Shown piece by piece: positions 1-5,854 of a stretch of 8,939 bases of DNA (position 1 is its first letter; each line of letters begins with the position of its first letter). Made by a program: the position numbers and the translations under genes. The stretch comes from an uncultured Neisseria sp. GTDB taxonomy: Bacteria; Pseudomonadota; Gammaproteobacteria; Burkholderiales; Neisseriaceae. Location: the NCBI GenBank assembly GCA_927911515.1, contig CAKMQH010000161.1:1-8939 (forward strand), read 5' to 3'. The notes under the pieces were generated by a model that saw only the letters and a program-made list of their open reading frames with translations, searched no databases and was not told the DNA's origin.

Positions 1-217
1 TTATATTGATATGAACAAAATCGCCTTTCGTTTAATAATGTATAATGCATCTATTTTTCATACAAAACGCTGTCAATCAGGTCTAATGATAGAAAAAAGT
101 CGTCTGAAAAACTGAAATATCGTTTTCAGACGACCTCACTCATAGGGTTCAATCACTGCTAACAGCAGCATGGAGATAATTTTTAAATTCGATAATGAAA
201 ACCTTGAAAAAATTTAA
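1..217. other. AT-rich leader region before the first gene
   Basis: No convincing gene is seen here. A perfect TATAAT lies at 41-46 but has no recognisable -35 partner at the right distance, so it is only a weak promoter candidate. A DUS hairpin lies at 99-134 and is listed separately. A short inverted repeat, CTGCT-aac-AGCAG, is at 156-168. A 15-codon frame starts at ATG 170 and ends with TAA at 215-217, directly against the ATG at 218. Confidence 0.5.
93..136 (-). terminator. DUS-pair hairpin with U-run on the minus strand
   Basis: Twelve base pairs (99-110 with 123-134) close a 12-nt loop. The right arm contains an exact uptake sequence on the minus strand (125-136). The left arm is a one-base variant, AAGTCGTCTGAA (97-108). 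Six A residues at 93-98 would read as a U-run after the hairpin in a minus-strand transcript, while the + side has no T-run. No minus-strand gene is seen in front of it, so its role as a terminator is uncertain. Confidence 0.4.
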
Positions 218-439
218 ATGGGTGGGGATATGGGATATTGGGTGTTAGCGCTTCAGGTATTTTGGGAAGAAATTGGCAAATATGCGTTTTTTCTAATCAT
301 CAATGCCTACTGCATCATCAGAATGTATCAAAACCGTCATTGGAAATATTGCGCAGTTATTTTTATTTTGCTCAATGGCTGGGTAATTTACAGATATTGG
401 ATGGAAATCATTAACTCTTATCTATATTGGAATCAATAG
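218..439 (+). CDS. small two-helix membrane protein, unknown function
   Basis: I do not recognise this 73-residue protein. It is rich in Trp and Tyr (six Trp) and has two hydrophobic stretches, at about residues 19-34 and 44-60. These are separated by a short basic segment (RMYQNRHWK), so a two-pass inner-membrane protein is likely. The ATG at 218 has no clear Shine-Dalgarno sequence. It directly follows the TAA of a 15-codon frame (170-217), so translation could be coupled to that frame. An internal ATG at 230 has GGTGGGG too close in front to be a good site. The gene ends 21 bases before the 429-residue gene on the same strand, and the two probably form one transcript. Base composition is AT-rich like that neighbour and unlike the core genes to the right. 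Its coding status rests on the hydrophobic pattern and position, not on a family match. Confidence 0.55.
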   Translation: MGGDMGYWVLALQVFWEEIGKYAFFLIINAYCIIRMYQNRHWKYCAVIFILLNGWVIYRYWMEIINSYLYWNQ

Positions 440-449
440 ATTAGTCAAC

Positions 450-461
450 AGGTCGTCTGAA
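450..461 (+). promoter_or_regulatory. DUS overlapping a start codon and serving as RBS
   Basis: An exact uptake sequence AGGTCGTCTGAA ends on the A of the ATG at 461-463. Its AGG (450-452) sits 8 bases before that ATG, which is normal Shine-Dalgarno spacing, and no other purine-rich site is present. The uptake sequence therefore probably doubles as the ribosome binding site of the 429-residue gene. Confidence 0.6.
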
Positions 462-1750
462 TGAAACACAAGAAAACAAATATCCTTTTAGGAATAGTAG
501 CAGCAGGCTACCTCAGTATTGCATTGGCAAATGCGGGATTAAACAGAATGATTGAAGGCAACAGCAATTCTGAGCAAGTAAAAGGCATGGTTTGGGGAAT
601 TACGATGGCAGATGCAATATTGGTTAACGCCACACCAGAAAATTCTTCATATTTAACATTGGATGCAGAAGCAATAGATGTATCAAATAAGTACAGTTCT
701 GATTTTTATTTGCAGAACGGAACAGTATTGCGAAATTTCTTTGGTACGGGTTCTATATGGGGAAGAGGAGGGTATTTGGGAAGAACGGCAGAGTTTGATT
801 TACTTCCCGAAAGGCTGACTTTTACCTATTCCTCTCAGTTTGAAAATAAATTTTATCAGTTGGATGAAGCCCTTCCAACCGACAAGATACGTCCTATGAT
901 GGCAAAAAGTTACAGGGTATTCAATAATACAGTAGAGGATACAGAAATTCCGCGATATGAATCTCCTGATAATTTTGAATTGGCAGTTGCGCCTGGAGGA
1001 TGGGTTACGTTGAACCTTACCGATGTCTTTATCCGCAAGGAATTGATGTCCTGGCAGGCAAAAGAAATCATGCCTTCTGTGGAAGAGGCTGCCAAACATC
1101 ACTTCAATGAAATATGGTATTACAAAATCGCAGGTTTTCACAATCAGGAAGAACGGAAAGAATATTTAGACAGAGTCCGTAAAGAATACCCCAATTTCTA
1201 CCACTCTTATATTGATGGGCCCAAAAAGGTTAGTGCGGAGTGGTACAAACAGATGCAAACGAAATATCCATGGAATTTGGAAGTTGAAGTGGATGGGGGA
1301 GAATGGAACGGCGAATACTATATGGAATTCGCCAATACAGAGCGCTGGACAGCCATAGGTAAGGAGAGAATCGAAGAAGAGAAGAATACAATAAAGGCAA
1401 TTCCGACTTACATCAAGATATGGTTGATCGAAAAGGAAACGGGTAAGCGGTGGGGTATTAGATTGCATCCATTTAAGACTGAAGAACAAGAGCAGAATGA
1501 TTATAAAATTATATACGACGATATTCGGCTGAACAGGCTGTATAGAATATTTCAACAGGCGTTTCCTGGAAGGACTCGAGTGCATAATATTAGTACACCA
1601 TCAATGAATCAGTTTGCTACTTTGAAATTGAAATTCAATGATTATTTTGAGTTGATAGAAGCATATATTCAAAAAGATGGACAAAAAATTGCATTGCCAG
1701 ATGCTAAGCTCCATCAACGTTACGAAATCAACAATACTGCTTATTACTAA
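461..1750 (+). CDS. exported protein of unknown function, possibly DUF2931-like
   Basis: The 429-residue product begins with a basic stretch (MKHKK) and a hydrophobic core at residues 8-24. A plausible signal peptidase I site follows ALANA (residue 25), so it is probably periplasmic or surface-located. There is no cysteine anywhere in the protein, which rules out a lipoprotein. Residues about 115-145 (LPERLTFTYSSQFENKFY, then LPTDKI) and 176-185 (VAPGGWVTLN) remind me of DUF2931 proteins. Those are usually shorter lipoproteins, so the match is tentative. The second half (about 270-429) is charged and rich in aromatic residues, with no motif I know. The start is supported by the signal peptide and the AGG inside the preceding uptake sequence. 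The gene lies 21 bases after the small membrane protein gene and converges on purA, with a shared terminator between. It is AT-rich compared with the core genes, which may indicate an accessory, transferred segment. Confidence 0.75.
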   Translation: MKHKKTNILLGIVAAGYLSIALANAGLNRMIEGNSNSEQVKGMVWGITMADAILVNATPENSSYLTLDAEAIDVSNKYSSDFYLQNGTVLRNFFGTGSIWGRGGYLGRTAEFDLLPERLTFTYSSQFENKFYQLDEALPTDKIRPMMAKSYRVFNNTVEDTEIPRYESPDNFELAVAPGGWVTLNLTDVFIRKELMSWQAKEIMPSVEEAAKHHFNEIWYYKIAGFHNQEERKEYLDRVRKEYPNFYHSYIDGPKKVSAEWYKQMQTKYPWNLEVEVDGGEWNGEYYMEFANTERWTAIGKERIEEEKNTIKAIPTYIKIWLIEKETGKRWGIRLHPFKTEEQEQNDYKIIYDDIRLNRLYRIFQQAFPGRTRVHNISTPSMNQFATLKLKFNDYFELIEAYIQKDGQKIALPDAKLHQRYEINNTAYY

Positions 1751-1827
1751 GGAAATCATAAATATAAGAAAATGATTGGCAAAAGAAACCTCTTTTCATG
1801 ACTGCCGATTGACGTCAGGCCTATACA

Positions 1828-1867
1828 AAAAGGTCGTCTGAAAACCCAAGTTTTCAGACGACCTTTT
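1828..1867. terminator. bidirectional terminator made of two uptake sequences
   Basis: Eighteen base pairs (1828-1845 with 1850-1867) close a 4-nt CCAA loop. Exact uptake sequences lie at 1831-1842 (+) and 1853-1864 (-). A-runs and T-runs flank both sides, so it can end transcription from the 429-residue gene on + and from purA on minus. It lies 12 bases beyond the purA stop. Confidence 0.85.
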
Positions 1868-1879
1868 ACAATCAAACCA

Positions 1880-3178
1880 TTATGCGAACGGATGATGCAA
1901 AACGATGGTTTCTTCGCGATCAGGGCCGGTGGAGACGATGGCTACCGGCGCGCCGCAGACTTCTTCTATACGTTTCAAATATGCTTTGGCATTGGCAGGC
2001 AATGCGTCGTAGCTTTTCACGCCGAAAGTGGATTCGCTCCAGCCGGGCATGGTTTCGTAAATCGGTTTGCAGGTTTCTACCGCATCGGAACCGCAAGGCA
2101 GGATGTCGGTTTTGCTGCCGTCGGGTAATTCGTAGCCAACGCAGATATTGATGGTTTCAATGCCGTCCATCACGTCCAGCTTGGTGATGCACATACCGGA
2201 AATACCGTTGACTTGGATGGAGCGTTTCAGGGCGGCGGCATCGAACCAACCGCAGCGGCGTGCGCGGCCGGTTACGGAGCCGAATTCGTGTCCGCGTTCT
2301 GCCAAACCTGCGCCTACTTCGTCGAACAATTCAGTCGGGAACGGGCCTGAACCGACGCGCGTGGTATAGGCTTTGACGATACCCAAAACATAATCCAGCA
2401 TTTGAGGACCTACGCCCGCGCCTGCGGAAGCGGCTCCTGCCAAGCAGTTGGATGAGGTAACGAAGGGGTAAGTGCCGTAATCGATATCCAACAGCGTGCC
2501 TTGTGCGCCTTCAAACAGCAGTTTTTCGCCGTTTTTGTTTTTCTCGTTCAACACGCGGGATACGTCGGTAATCATAGGCGTAATACGCGGCGCAACTTTT
2601 TCGATAACCGCTATCACATCTTCCGCTTTAACCGGCTCGGCATTGTGCAGATGTTGCAATTGAACGTTGTAATAAGCGAGGATGGCATCCAGTTTTTCAC
2701 GCAGTTTTTCAGGATGCAGCAAATCAACGACACGGATGGCGCGGCGTGCCACTTTGTCTTCGTAGGCTGGGCCGATGCCGCGACCGGTCGTGCCGATTTT
2801 GCCTTTGCCGCGCGATGCTTCGCGGGCTTGGTCAAGCGCGATGTGGTAAGGCAGGATCAGCGGACAGGTCGGCGCGATTTTCAGACGACCCTCGACGTTT
2901 TTCACGCCTGCTGCGTTCAACTCGTCGATTTCGCCCAACAATGCTTCGGGGGATACGACAACGCCGGAACCGATGAAGCAATCCAAGTTTTCATGCAGGA
3001 TGCCGCTCGGAATCAGGCGCAAAATGGTTTTCTTGCCGCCGACGACCAGAGTATGACCCGCATTGTGGCCGCCTTGGAAACGCACGACACCGCTGGTTTC
3101 TTCCGCCAGCCAGTCGACTATTTTACCTTTGCCTTCATCGCCCCACTGGGCGCCGATTACTACAACATTTTTAGCCAT
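1880..3178 (-). CDS. purA: adenylosuccinate synthetase
   Basis: PurA joins IMP and aspartate using GTP to give adenylosuccinate, the first committed step from IMP to AMP, in the cytoplasm. The 432-residue product carries the family signature near the N-terminus: QWGDEGKGK at 11-19 with catalytic Asp14, and GGHNAGHT at 36-43 with His42. It also has TTGRGIGP at 130-137, EGAQGTLLDIDYGTYP at 223-238, the GRARRCGW segment at 304-311 and the guanine-binding TKLD at 332-335. The frame extends to 3226, but MAKNVVVIGAQW at 3178 matches the usual start and length. An ATG two codons upstream (3184) is also possible, with TAGG 4 bases before it. hisZ lies 105 bases upstream on the same strand, the order I recall from meningococcus. 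A one-base uptake-sequence variant lies inside the gene at 2880-2891. Confidence 0.97.
   Translation of the reverse strand: MAKNVVVIGAQWGDEGKGKIVDWLAEETSGVVRFQGGHNAGHTLVVGGKKTILRLIPSGILHENLDCFIGSGVVVSPEALLGEIDELNAAGVKNVEGRLKIAPTCPLILPYHIALDQAREASRGKGKIGTTGRGIGPAYEDKVARRAIRVVDLLHPEKLREKLDAILAYYNVQLQHLHNAEPVKAEDVIAVIEKVAPRITPMITDVSRVLNEKNKNGEKLLFEGAQGTLLDIDYGTYPFVTSSNCLAGAASAGAGVGPQMLDYVLGIVKAYTTRVGSGPFPTELFDEVGAGLAERGHEFGSVTGRARRCGWFDAAALKRSIQVNGISGMCITKLDVMDGIETINICVGYELPDGSKTDILPCGSDAVETCKPIYETMPGWSESTFGVKSYDALPANAKAYLKRIEEVCGAPVAIVSTGPDREETIVLHHPFA
2880..2891 (-). repeat. uptake-sequence variant inside purA
   Basis: Read on the minus strand this is GGGTCGTCTGAA, matching the window's uptake sequence at 11 of 12 positions. 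It encodes part of the GRLK segment of PurA (about residues 97-100), a variable surface position where the repeat can be tolerated. Confidence 0.7.
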
Positions 3179-3197
3179 AGCCATATAACCTATTAAT

Positions 3198-3226
3198 ATT
3201 AAAAAATTATCGTGAATCAACTTCAA
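3198..3226 (-). promoter_or_regulatory. possible purA promoter
   Basis: On the minus strand TTGAAG (3226-3221) is followed after 17 bases by TTTAAT (3203-3198), 4/6 and 5/6 matches to the consensus. The expected start of transcription would fall only about 8-14 bases before the purA start codon, at the AGG. That is unusually short and lowers confidence. Co-transcription from hisZ is the alternative. Confidence 0.35.
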
Positions 3227-3283
3227 ACCAAGACGGCTTTGCGCCCTGCCCTGATTTGCCTTTAATCTGCTATGAATGGGTAT

Positions 3284-4435
3284 TTAAATTTTCTCAACCT
3301 GCCAAACGCCGTCCGACTTTTTCAGACGACCTGCAACCTCTTCCGAAGCGTTGTGTCCGATACCGTAGTCGACAACGACACACTGCCCTTGTTCACGCAG
3401 GGCTTCAACTGCTTCGCGAGCCGCTTCGGCATCTTCCGCATCGACCAAGACGACGGGCTGCCGCTCAATGGCGGGCAAACGTCCAATAAAGCTGCGCAAG
3501 TCGAAACTGAACCCTGTCGCCGGACGCGCACGGCCGAAATATTCGCCCAATCCGTCATAACGCCCACCCCGCGCAACCGCGTCATGGAAATTGGAGCCGT
3601 ATGCCGCATACAGCAAGCCCGTGTGGTAATTGTCGACACGCAGTTCGGATAAGTCGATATGGACTTTCTGATTCGGGAAGGCGTCGCATACCGCCTGCAA
3701 TTCGTCCAAGGCGCTGCCGACTGCCGACAGATCCGGCAATCGTTCGCGCGCCGCGGACAACACTTCCCGTCCGCCATACAGACGCGGCAGCAGCGAAAAT
3801 GCTTTCGCCCACATACCGTCCAACTTCCAAGCCTTAACCTGCGCTTCGACCGCTTCGGTATCTTTATCCTGCATCAACGCAAGCAGTGTTGCGGACTGCT
3901 CCGCATCCAAATGCGCCGCATCAGACAAAGCGCGGAATACGCCGATGTGCCCCAACGACAGCAAAACCTCGCCCATATCGGCAATCTTCATGCTTTTGAG
4001 CATCAGGTCAATCAGTTCGATATCCGCCCGTATGTCGGCGAAACCATACATCTCCGCCCCCGCCTGCAAAGGTTCGCGCATATTGAGCAAACCTTCCGGC
4101 CGCGCGTGCAACACAGGACCTGCGTAGCACAAGCGGTTAATCCCTTGATTGGCGGACAAAAGATGTGCATCGATACGCGCCACTTGCGGCGTAATGTCGG
4201 CACGGATGCCCAACTGCCGACCGCTCAGCTGATCGACCACCAAAATGGTTTTCAAAGACAAACCCGCGTCAATGTGCGTCAGCAGGGAATGGCTGTATTC
4301 CATCAGCGGAGGCTGTACCAGCTCGTAACCGTGCACTCGGAACAAAGTCAACAACTGCTCTCGCGCGCTTTCCAACTGTCGGGCGTTGGTCGGCAACACA
4401 TCGGCAACATGTTCGGGAAGCTGCCAAGATTGCAT
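3284..4435 (-). CDS. hisZ: ATP phosphoribosyltransferase regulatory subunit HisZ
   Basis: HisZ is a paralogue of the catalytic core of histidyl-tRNA synthetase. It has no charging activity and assembles with the short form of HisG to make the first enzyme of histidine synthesis active and feedback-sensitive. The 383-residue product shows the class II synthetase-like core: QPPLMEYSHSLL at 41-52, the motif-2-like GIRADITPQVARIDA at 76-90, RLCYAGPVLH at 101-110 and REPLQAGAEMYG at 120-131. Length fits HisZ and leaves no room for the anticodon-binding domain of a true HisS. The start at 4435 is supported by AGAAGG about 9 bases upstream. hisG is not in the window, as expected for organisms with scattered his genes. 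purA follows 105 bases downstream on the same strand. An exact uptake sequence at 3321-3332 lies in the last codons. The long upstream leader is described separately. Confidence 0.95.
   Translation of the reverse strand: MQSWQLPEHVADVLPTNARQLESAREQLLTLFRVHGYELVQPPLMEYSHSLLTHIDAGLSLKTILVVDQLSGRQLGIRADITPQVARIDAHLLSANQGINRLCYAGPVLHARPEGLLNMREPLQAGAEMYGFADIRADIELIDLMLKSMKIADMGEVLLSLGHIGVFRALSDAAHLDAEQSATLLALMQDKDTEAVEAQVKAWKLDGMWAKAFSLLPRLYGGREVLSAARERLPDLSAVGSALDELQAVCDAFPNQKVHIDLSELRVDNYHTGLLYAAYGSNFHDAVARGGRYDGLGEYFGRARPATGFSFDLRSFIGRLPAIERQPVVLVDAEDAEAAREAVEALREQGQCVVVDYGIGHNASEEVAGRLKKSDGVWQVEKI
3321..3332 (-). repeat. DNA uptake sequence inside hisZ
   Basis: An exact AGGTCGTCTGAA on the minus strand encodes GRLK close to the HisZ C-terminus (about residues 372-375). 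As a lone copy within coding sequence it serves recognition by the ComP pilin during transformation rather than termination. Confidence 0.85.
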
Positions 4436-4471
4436 GGAAATCTACCTTCTATCTGTTTTTGTAAACGCAAA

Positions 4472-4578
4472 GGGCTGCTTGAATTTAAAACCAGACGGAC
4501 ACACAGCCCGCTTCTCGAAATACGCCGCGCAAACGATGCAGCGTTTCCAACAAATCTGATTTTAAATTCAAACAGCCC
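4472..4578 (-). promoter_or_regulatory. long imperfect hairpin in the hisZ leader
   Basis: Twenty-five positions pair between 4472-4496 and 4554-4578. Twenty-two are Watson-Crick, and the other three (4478/4572, 4491/4559, 4496/4554) are C-A on the + strand but G-U in RNA read in the hisZ direction. Inside, after a 5-nt bulge, a further 11-position helix with two mismatches and one G-U forms between 4538-4548 and 4497-4507. The hairpin ends about 36 bases before the hisZ start codon and is followed by UUUGCGUUU, a poor U-run. It could be a regulatory leader structure or the remains of a small inverted-repeat mobile element. No target-site duplication is visible and I recognise no known family. 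Confidence 0.5.
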
Positions 4579-4705
4579 CTGAATGACGGCTTTAAACCGC
4601 CGAGTTATTAAAAGCAAACTTTACCATACAAAACAGTTTTGTGCAGCCTGTTTTCATACACGACAGCCTCAGGTTTTGGTGCAAATCTAGTTTTGTGCGC
4701 AGGAA

Positions 4706-4734
4706 ATGATAAGTTTAGGAGGCGTACTTGACAA
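4706..4734 (-). promoter_or_regulatory. hisZ: predicted hisZ promoter
   Basis: On the minus strand TTGTCA (4734-4729) and TATCAT (4711-4706) are separated by exactly 17 bases, each matching five of six consensus positions. Transcription would begin near 4699, giving hisZ a leader of about 264 nt that contains the long hairpin. This is the best promoter match in the 4436-4860 gap. Confidence 0.6.
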
Positions 4735-4805
4735 TCAGGGATTTCAAAGTAAAGACACTGTTTGCACTATTCCCAACATATCATCAATCCCATATTCGAT
4801 TTAAC

Positions 4806-4844
4806 TTAAAGGTCGTCTGAAAACCTATTTCAGACGACCTTTAA
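4806..4844 (-). terminator. DUS-pair terminator after the ferredoxin gene
   Basis: Seventeen base pairs (4806-4822 with 4828-4844) close a 5-nt loop. Exact uptake sequences lie at 4810-4821 (+) and 4829-4840 (-). It is 17 bases beyond the stop of the minus-strand RnfB-like gene. The U-run is short (UUU) on either strand, but position and stem strength support termination. Confidence 0.7.
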
Positions 4845-4860
4845 AGTCTCTCCACCAAAA

Positions 4861-5709
4861 TCACCGTATTTCTTTGGCTGCTTCCTGCTCCGCTTTGTAA
4901 CGGCGCAGATAGGCAAGCGCGGCGGCTTTTTCTTCTTCGTTGCCATATTTGACATCTCGTTGGGCGCGGCGCAATTCGGCGCGCTCTTTGGCTTCTTCGA
5001 TTTGTCGGTTTTTGAAGGCTTCACGGTTGTCGGAAGCAACCAGTTTGTCTTGTTGTGATTGGGCTTTCGCCATGGCTTTGGCAATTAAATCCATGGGATT
5101 GAAGGCAGGTTTGGCGGCAGCTTGGGTTTCGGCTTGAATTTGCGCCTGCTTGGCTTTAACGGCGGCTTCGCGCTCGGCAAGCATGGCTTTGCGTTCCGCC
5201 TCGTCGCGCGCTTTGCGCTCGGTGTGCCAATCAAAGCGGCTTTGCGCGTGTTCGGCGGCGGCGAAACGCGCTTCGGAAGAGCGGCTCAGGCTGCGTGCAG
5301 CGGGAAGGTATTCCTGTTCGGAAGGTATCATGTCGATACAATCCACCGGACAAGGCGGGAGGCAGAGTCCGCAGCCTGTGCATTCGTCGCTGATGACGGT
5401 GTGTATGAACTTGCTTGCGCCCATAATCGCATCGACAGGGCAAGCGCGGATGCAGGCGGTACAGCCGATACAGGCGGCTTCGTCTATCAAGGCGACGGCT
5501 TTGGGCTGCGTTTTGACCGGCGCAACGCGCGGCTTGCCCAATACGGCGGCAATGTCTACCATCACCGCTTCTCCTCCGGGTGCGCACAGATTAACAGGCG
5601 CATCCTCGTGCAGCAAAGCTTGTGCATAAGGCAGGCAGCCTTGATAGCCGCATTCTCGGCACTGGGTTTGCGGCAGCAGGCGGTTGATGGCTTGAAGGTC
5701 GGTCGGCAT
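4861..5709 (-). CDS. rsxB: RnfB-like iron-sulfur (ferredoxin) protein
   Basis: The 282-residue protein should bind three [4Fe-4S] clusters and carry electrons. An RnfB-type four-cysteine domain comes first (Cys17, 20, 25, 42, in CRECGYQGC), then two ferredoxin motifs: CIGCTACIRACP (Cys80, 83, 86, 90) and CTGCGLCLPPCP (Cys110, 113, 116, 120). Residues about 140-282 are highly charged and Ala/Glu/Lys/Arg-rich, a probable long helix or coiled coil. True RnfB/RsxB has an N-terminal membrane anchor. This protein starts directly with MPTDLQAINRLLP, so it is probably soluble or peripheral. No rnfA, C, D, G or E lies in the window, so it may act outside a complete Rnf complex. The frame reaches 5778, but the Met at 5709 gives the expected start. 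No clear Shine-Dalgarno sequence precedes it. It lies between its own terminator and that of the porin, so it is probably transcribed alone. Confidence 0.85.
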   Translation of the reverse strand: MPTDLQAINRLLPQTQCRECGYQGCLPYAQALLHEDAPVNLCAPGGEAVMVDIAAVLGKPRVAPVKTQPKAVALIDEAACIGCTACIRACPVDAIMGASKFIHTVISDECTGCGLCLPPCPVDCIDMIPSEQEYLPAARSLSRSSEARFAAAEHAQSRFDWHTERKARDEAERKAMLAEREAAVKAKQAQIQAETQAAAKPAFNPMDLIAKAMAKAQSQQDKLVASDNREAFKNRQIEEAKERAELRRAQRDVKYGNEEEKAAALAYLRRYKAEQEAAKEIR

Positions 5710-5782
5710 GGCAGATAGAGTCAAAATCGAAAGCGTGTATTTTATCGGGAAACGGAATACAGGGAAACAAAAGACCAAACTA

Positions 5783-5826
5783 AGAAGGTCTCTGAAAACC
5801 CAAACTGAGTTTTCAGACGACCTTTT
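5783..5826 (-). terminator. porin terminator with a damaged uptake sequence
   Basis: A hairpin lies 28 bases beyond the porin stop. One arm holds an exact uptake sequence (5812-5823, minus). The other (5786-5796) reads AGGTCTCTGAA, lacking one G, which leaves a single bulged base in the stem. The outer sequence read on minus is CCTTCTTAG, a weak U-run. Confidence 0.7.
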
Positions 5827-5854
5827 ATATTTTCTGACTACTTGTCCTGCCTAA

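Larger units (their letters stand above)
4436..4860. other. hisZ upstream intergenic region
   Basis: This 425-base gap holds, from left to right, the hisZ ribosome binding site, the long leader hairpin (4472-4578), a GACGGC/CCGCC mini-hairpin (about 4586-4602), and an A/T palindrome ACAAAACAGTTTTGT (4628-4642). Next come a 10-bp direct repeat AGTTTTGTGC (4635-4644 and 4689-4698), the predicted promoter (4706-4734) and the terminator of the ferredoxin gene (4806-4844). A 21-codon minus-strand frame (4592-4657, MKTGCTKLFC...) has GAGG 9 bases before its ATG. It contains no histidine codons, so it is not a classical his leader peptide. Confidence 0.5.

Noticed and set aside
2..115. Open frame at the left edge, possibly the tail of an upstream gene
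   Set aside because: It is short and of AT-rich, non-coding-like composition. It ends by reading through a DUS (SRLKN), the usual appearance of random frames across these repeats. Without upstream sequence it cannot be supported.
2501..3196. 231-codon + strand open frame opposite purA, and similar long frames opposite hisZ, the ferredoxin gene and the porin
   Set aside because: They are antisense shadows of well-supported genes in G+C-richer sequence, with no ribosome binding sites or family features.
4592..4657. Twenty-one-codon minus-strand frame as a histidine leader peptide
   Set aside because: It contains no histidine codons, so it cannot act as a classical his attenuator. The GAGG spacing is suggestive but not enough to call a gene.
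4728..4820. Thirty-codon + strand frame with AGGAGG 5 bases before a TTG start
   Set aside because: The AGGAGG and TTGACA bases lie within a well-spaced minus-strand promoter for hisZ. The frame ends inside a DUS and has a rare TTG start, so coincidence is likelier.
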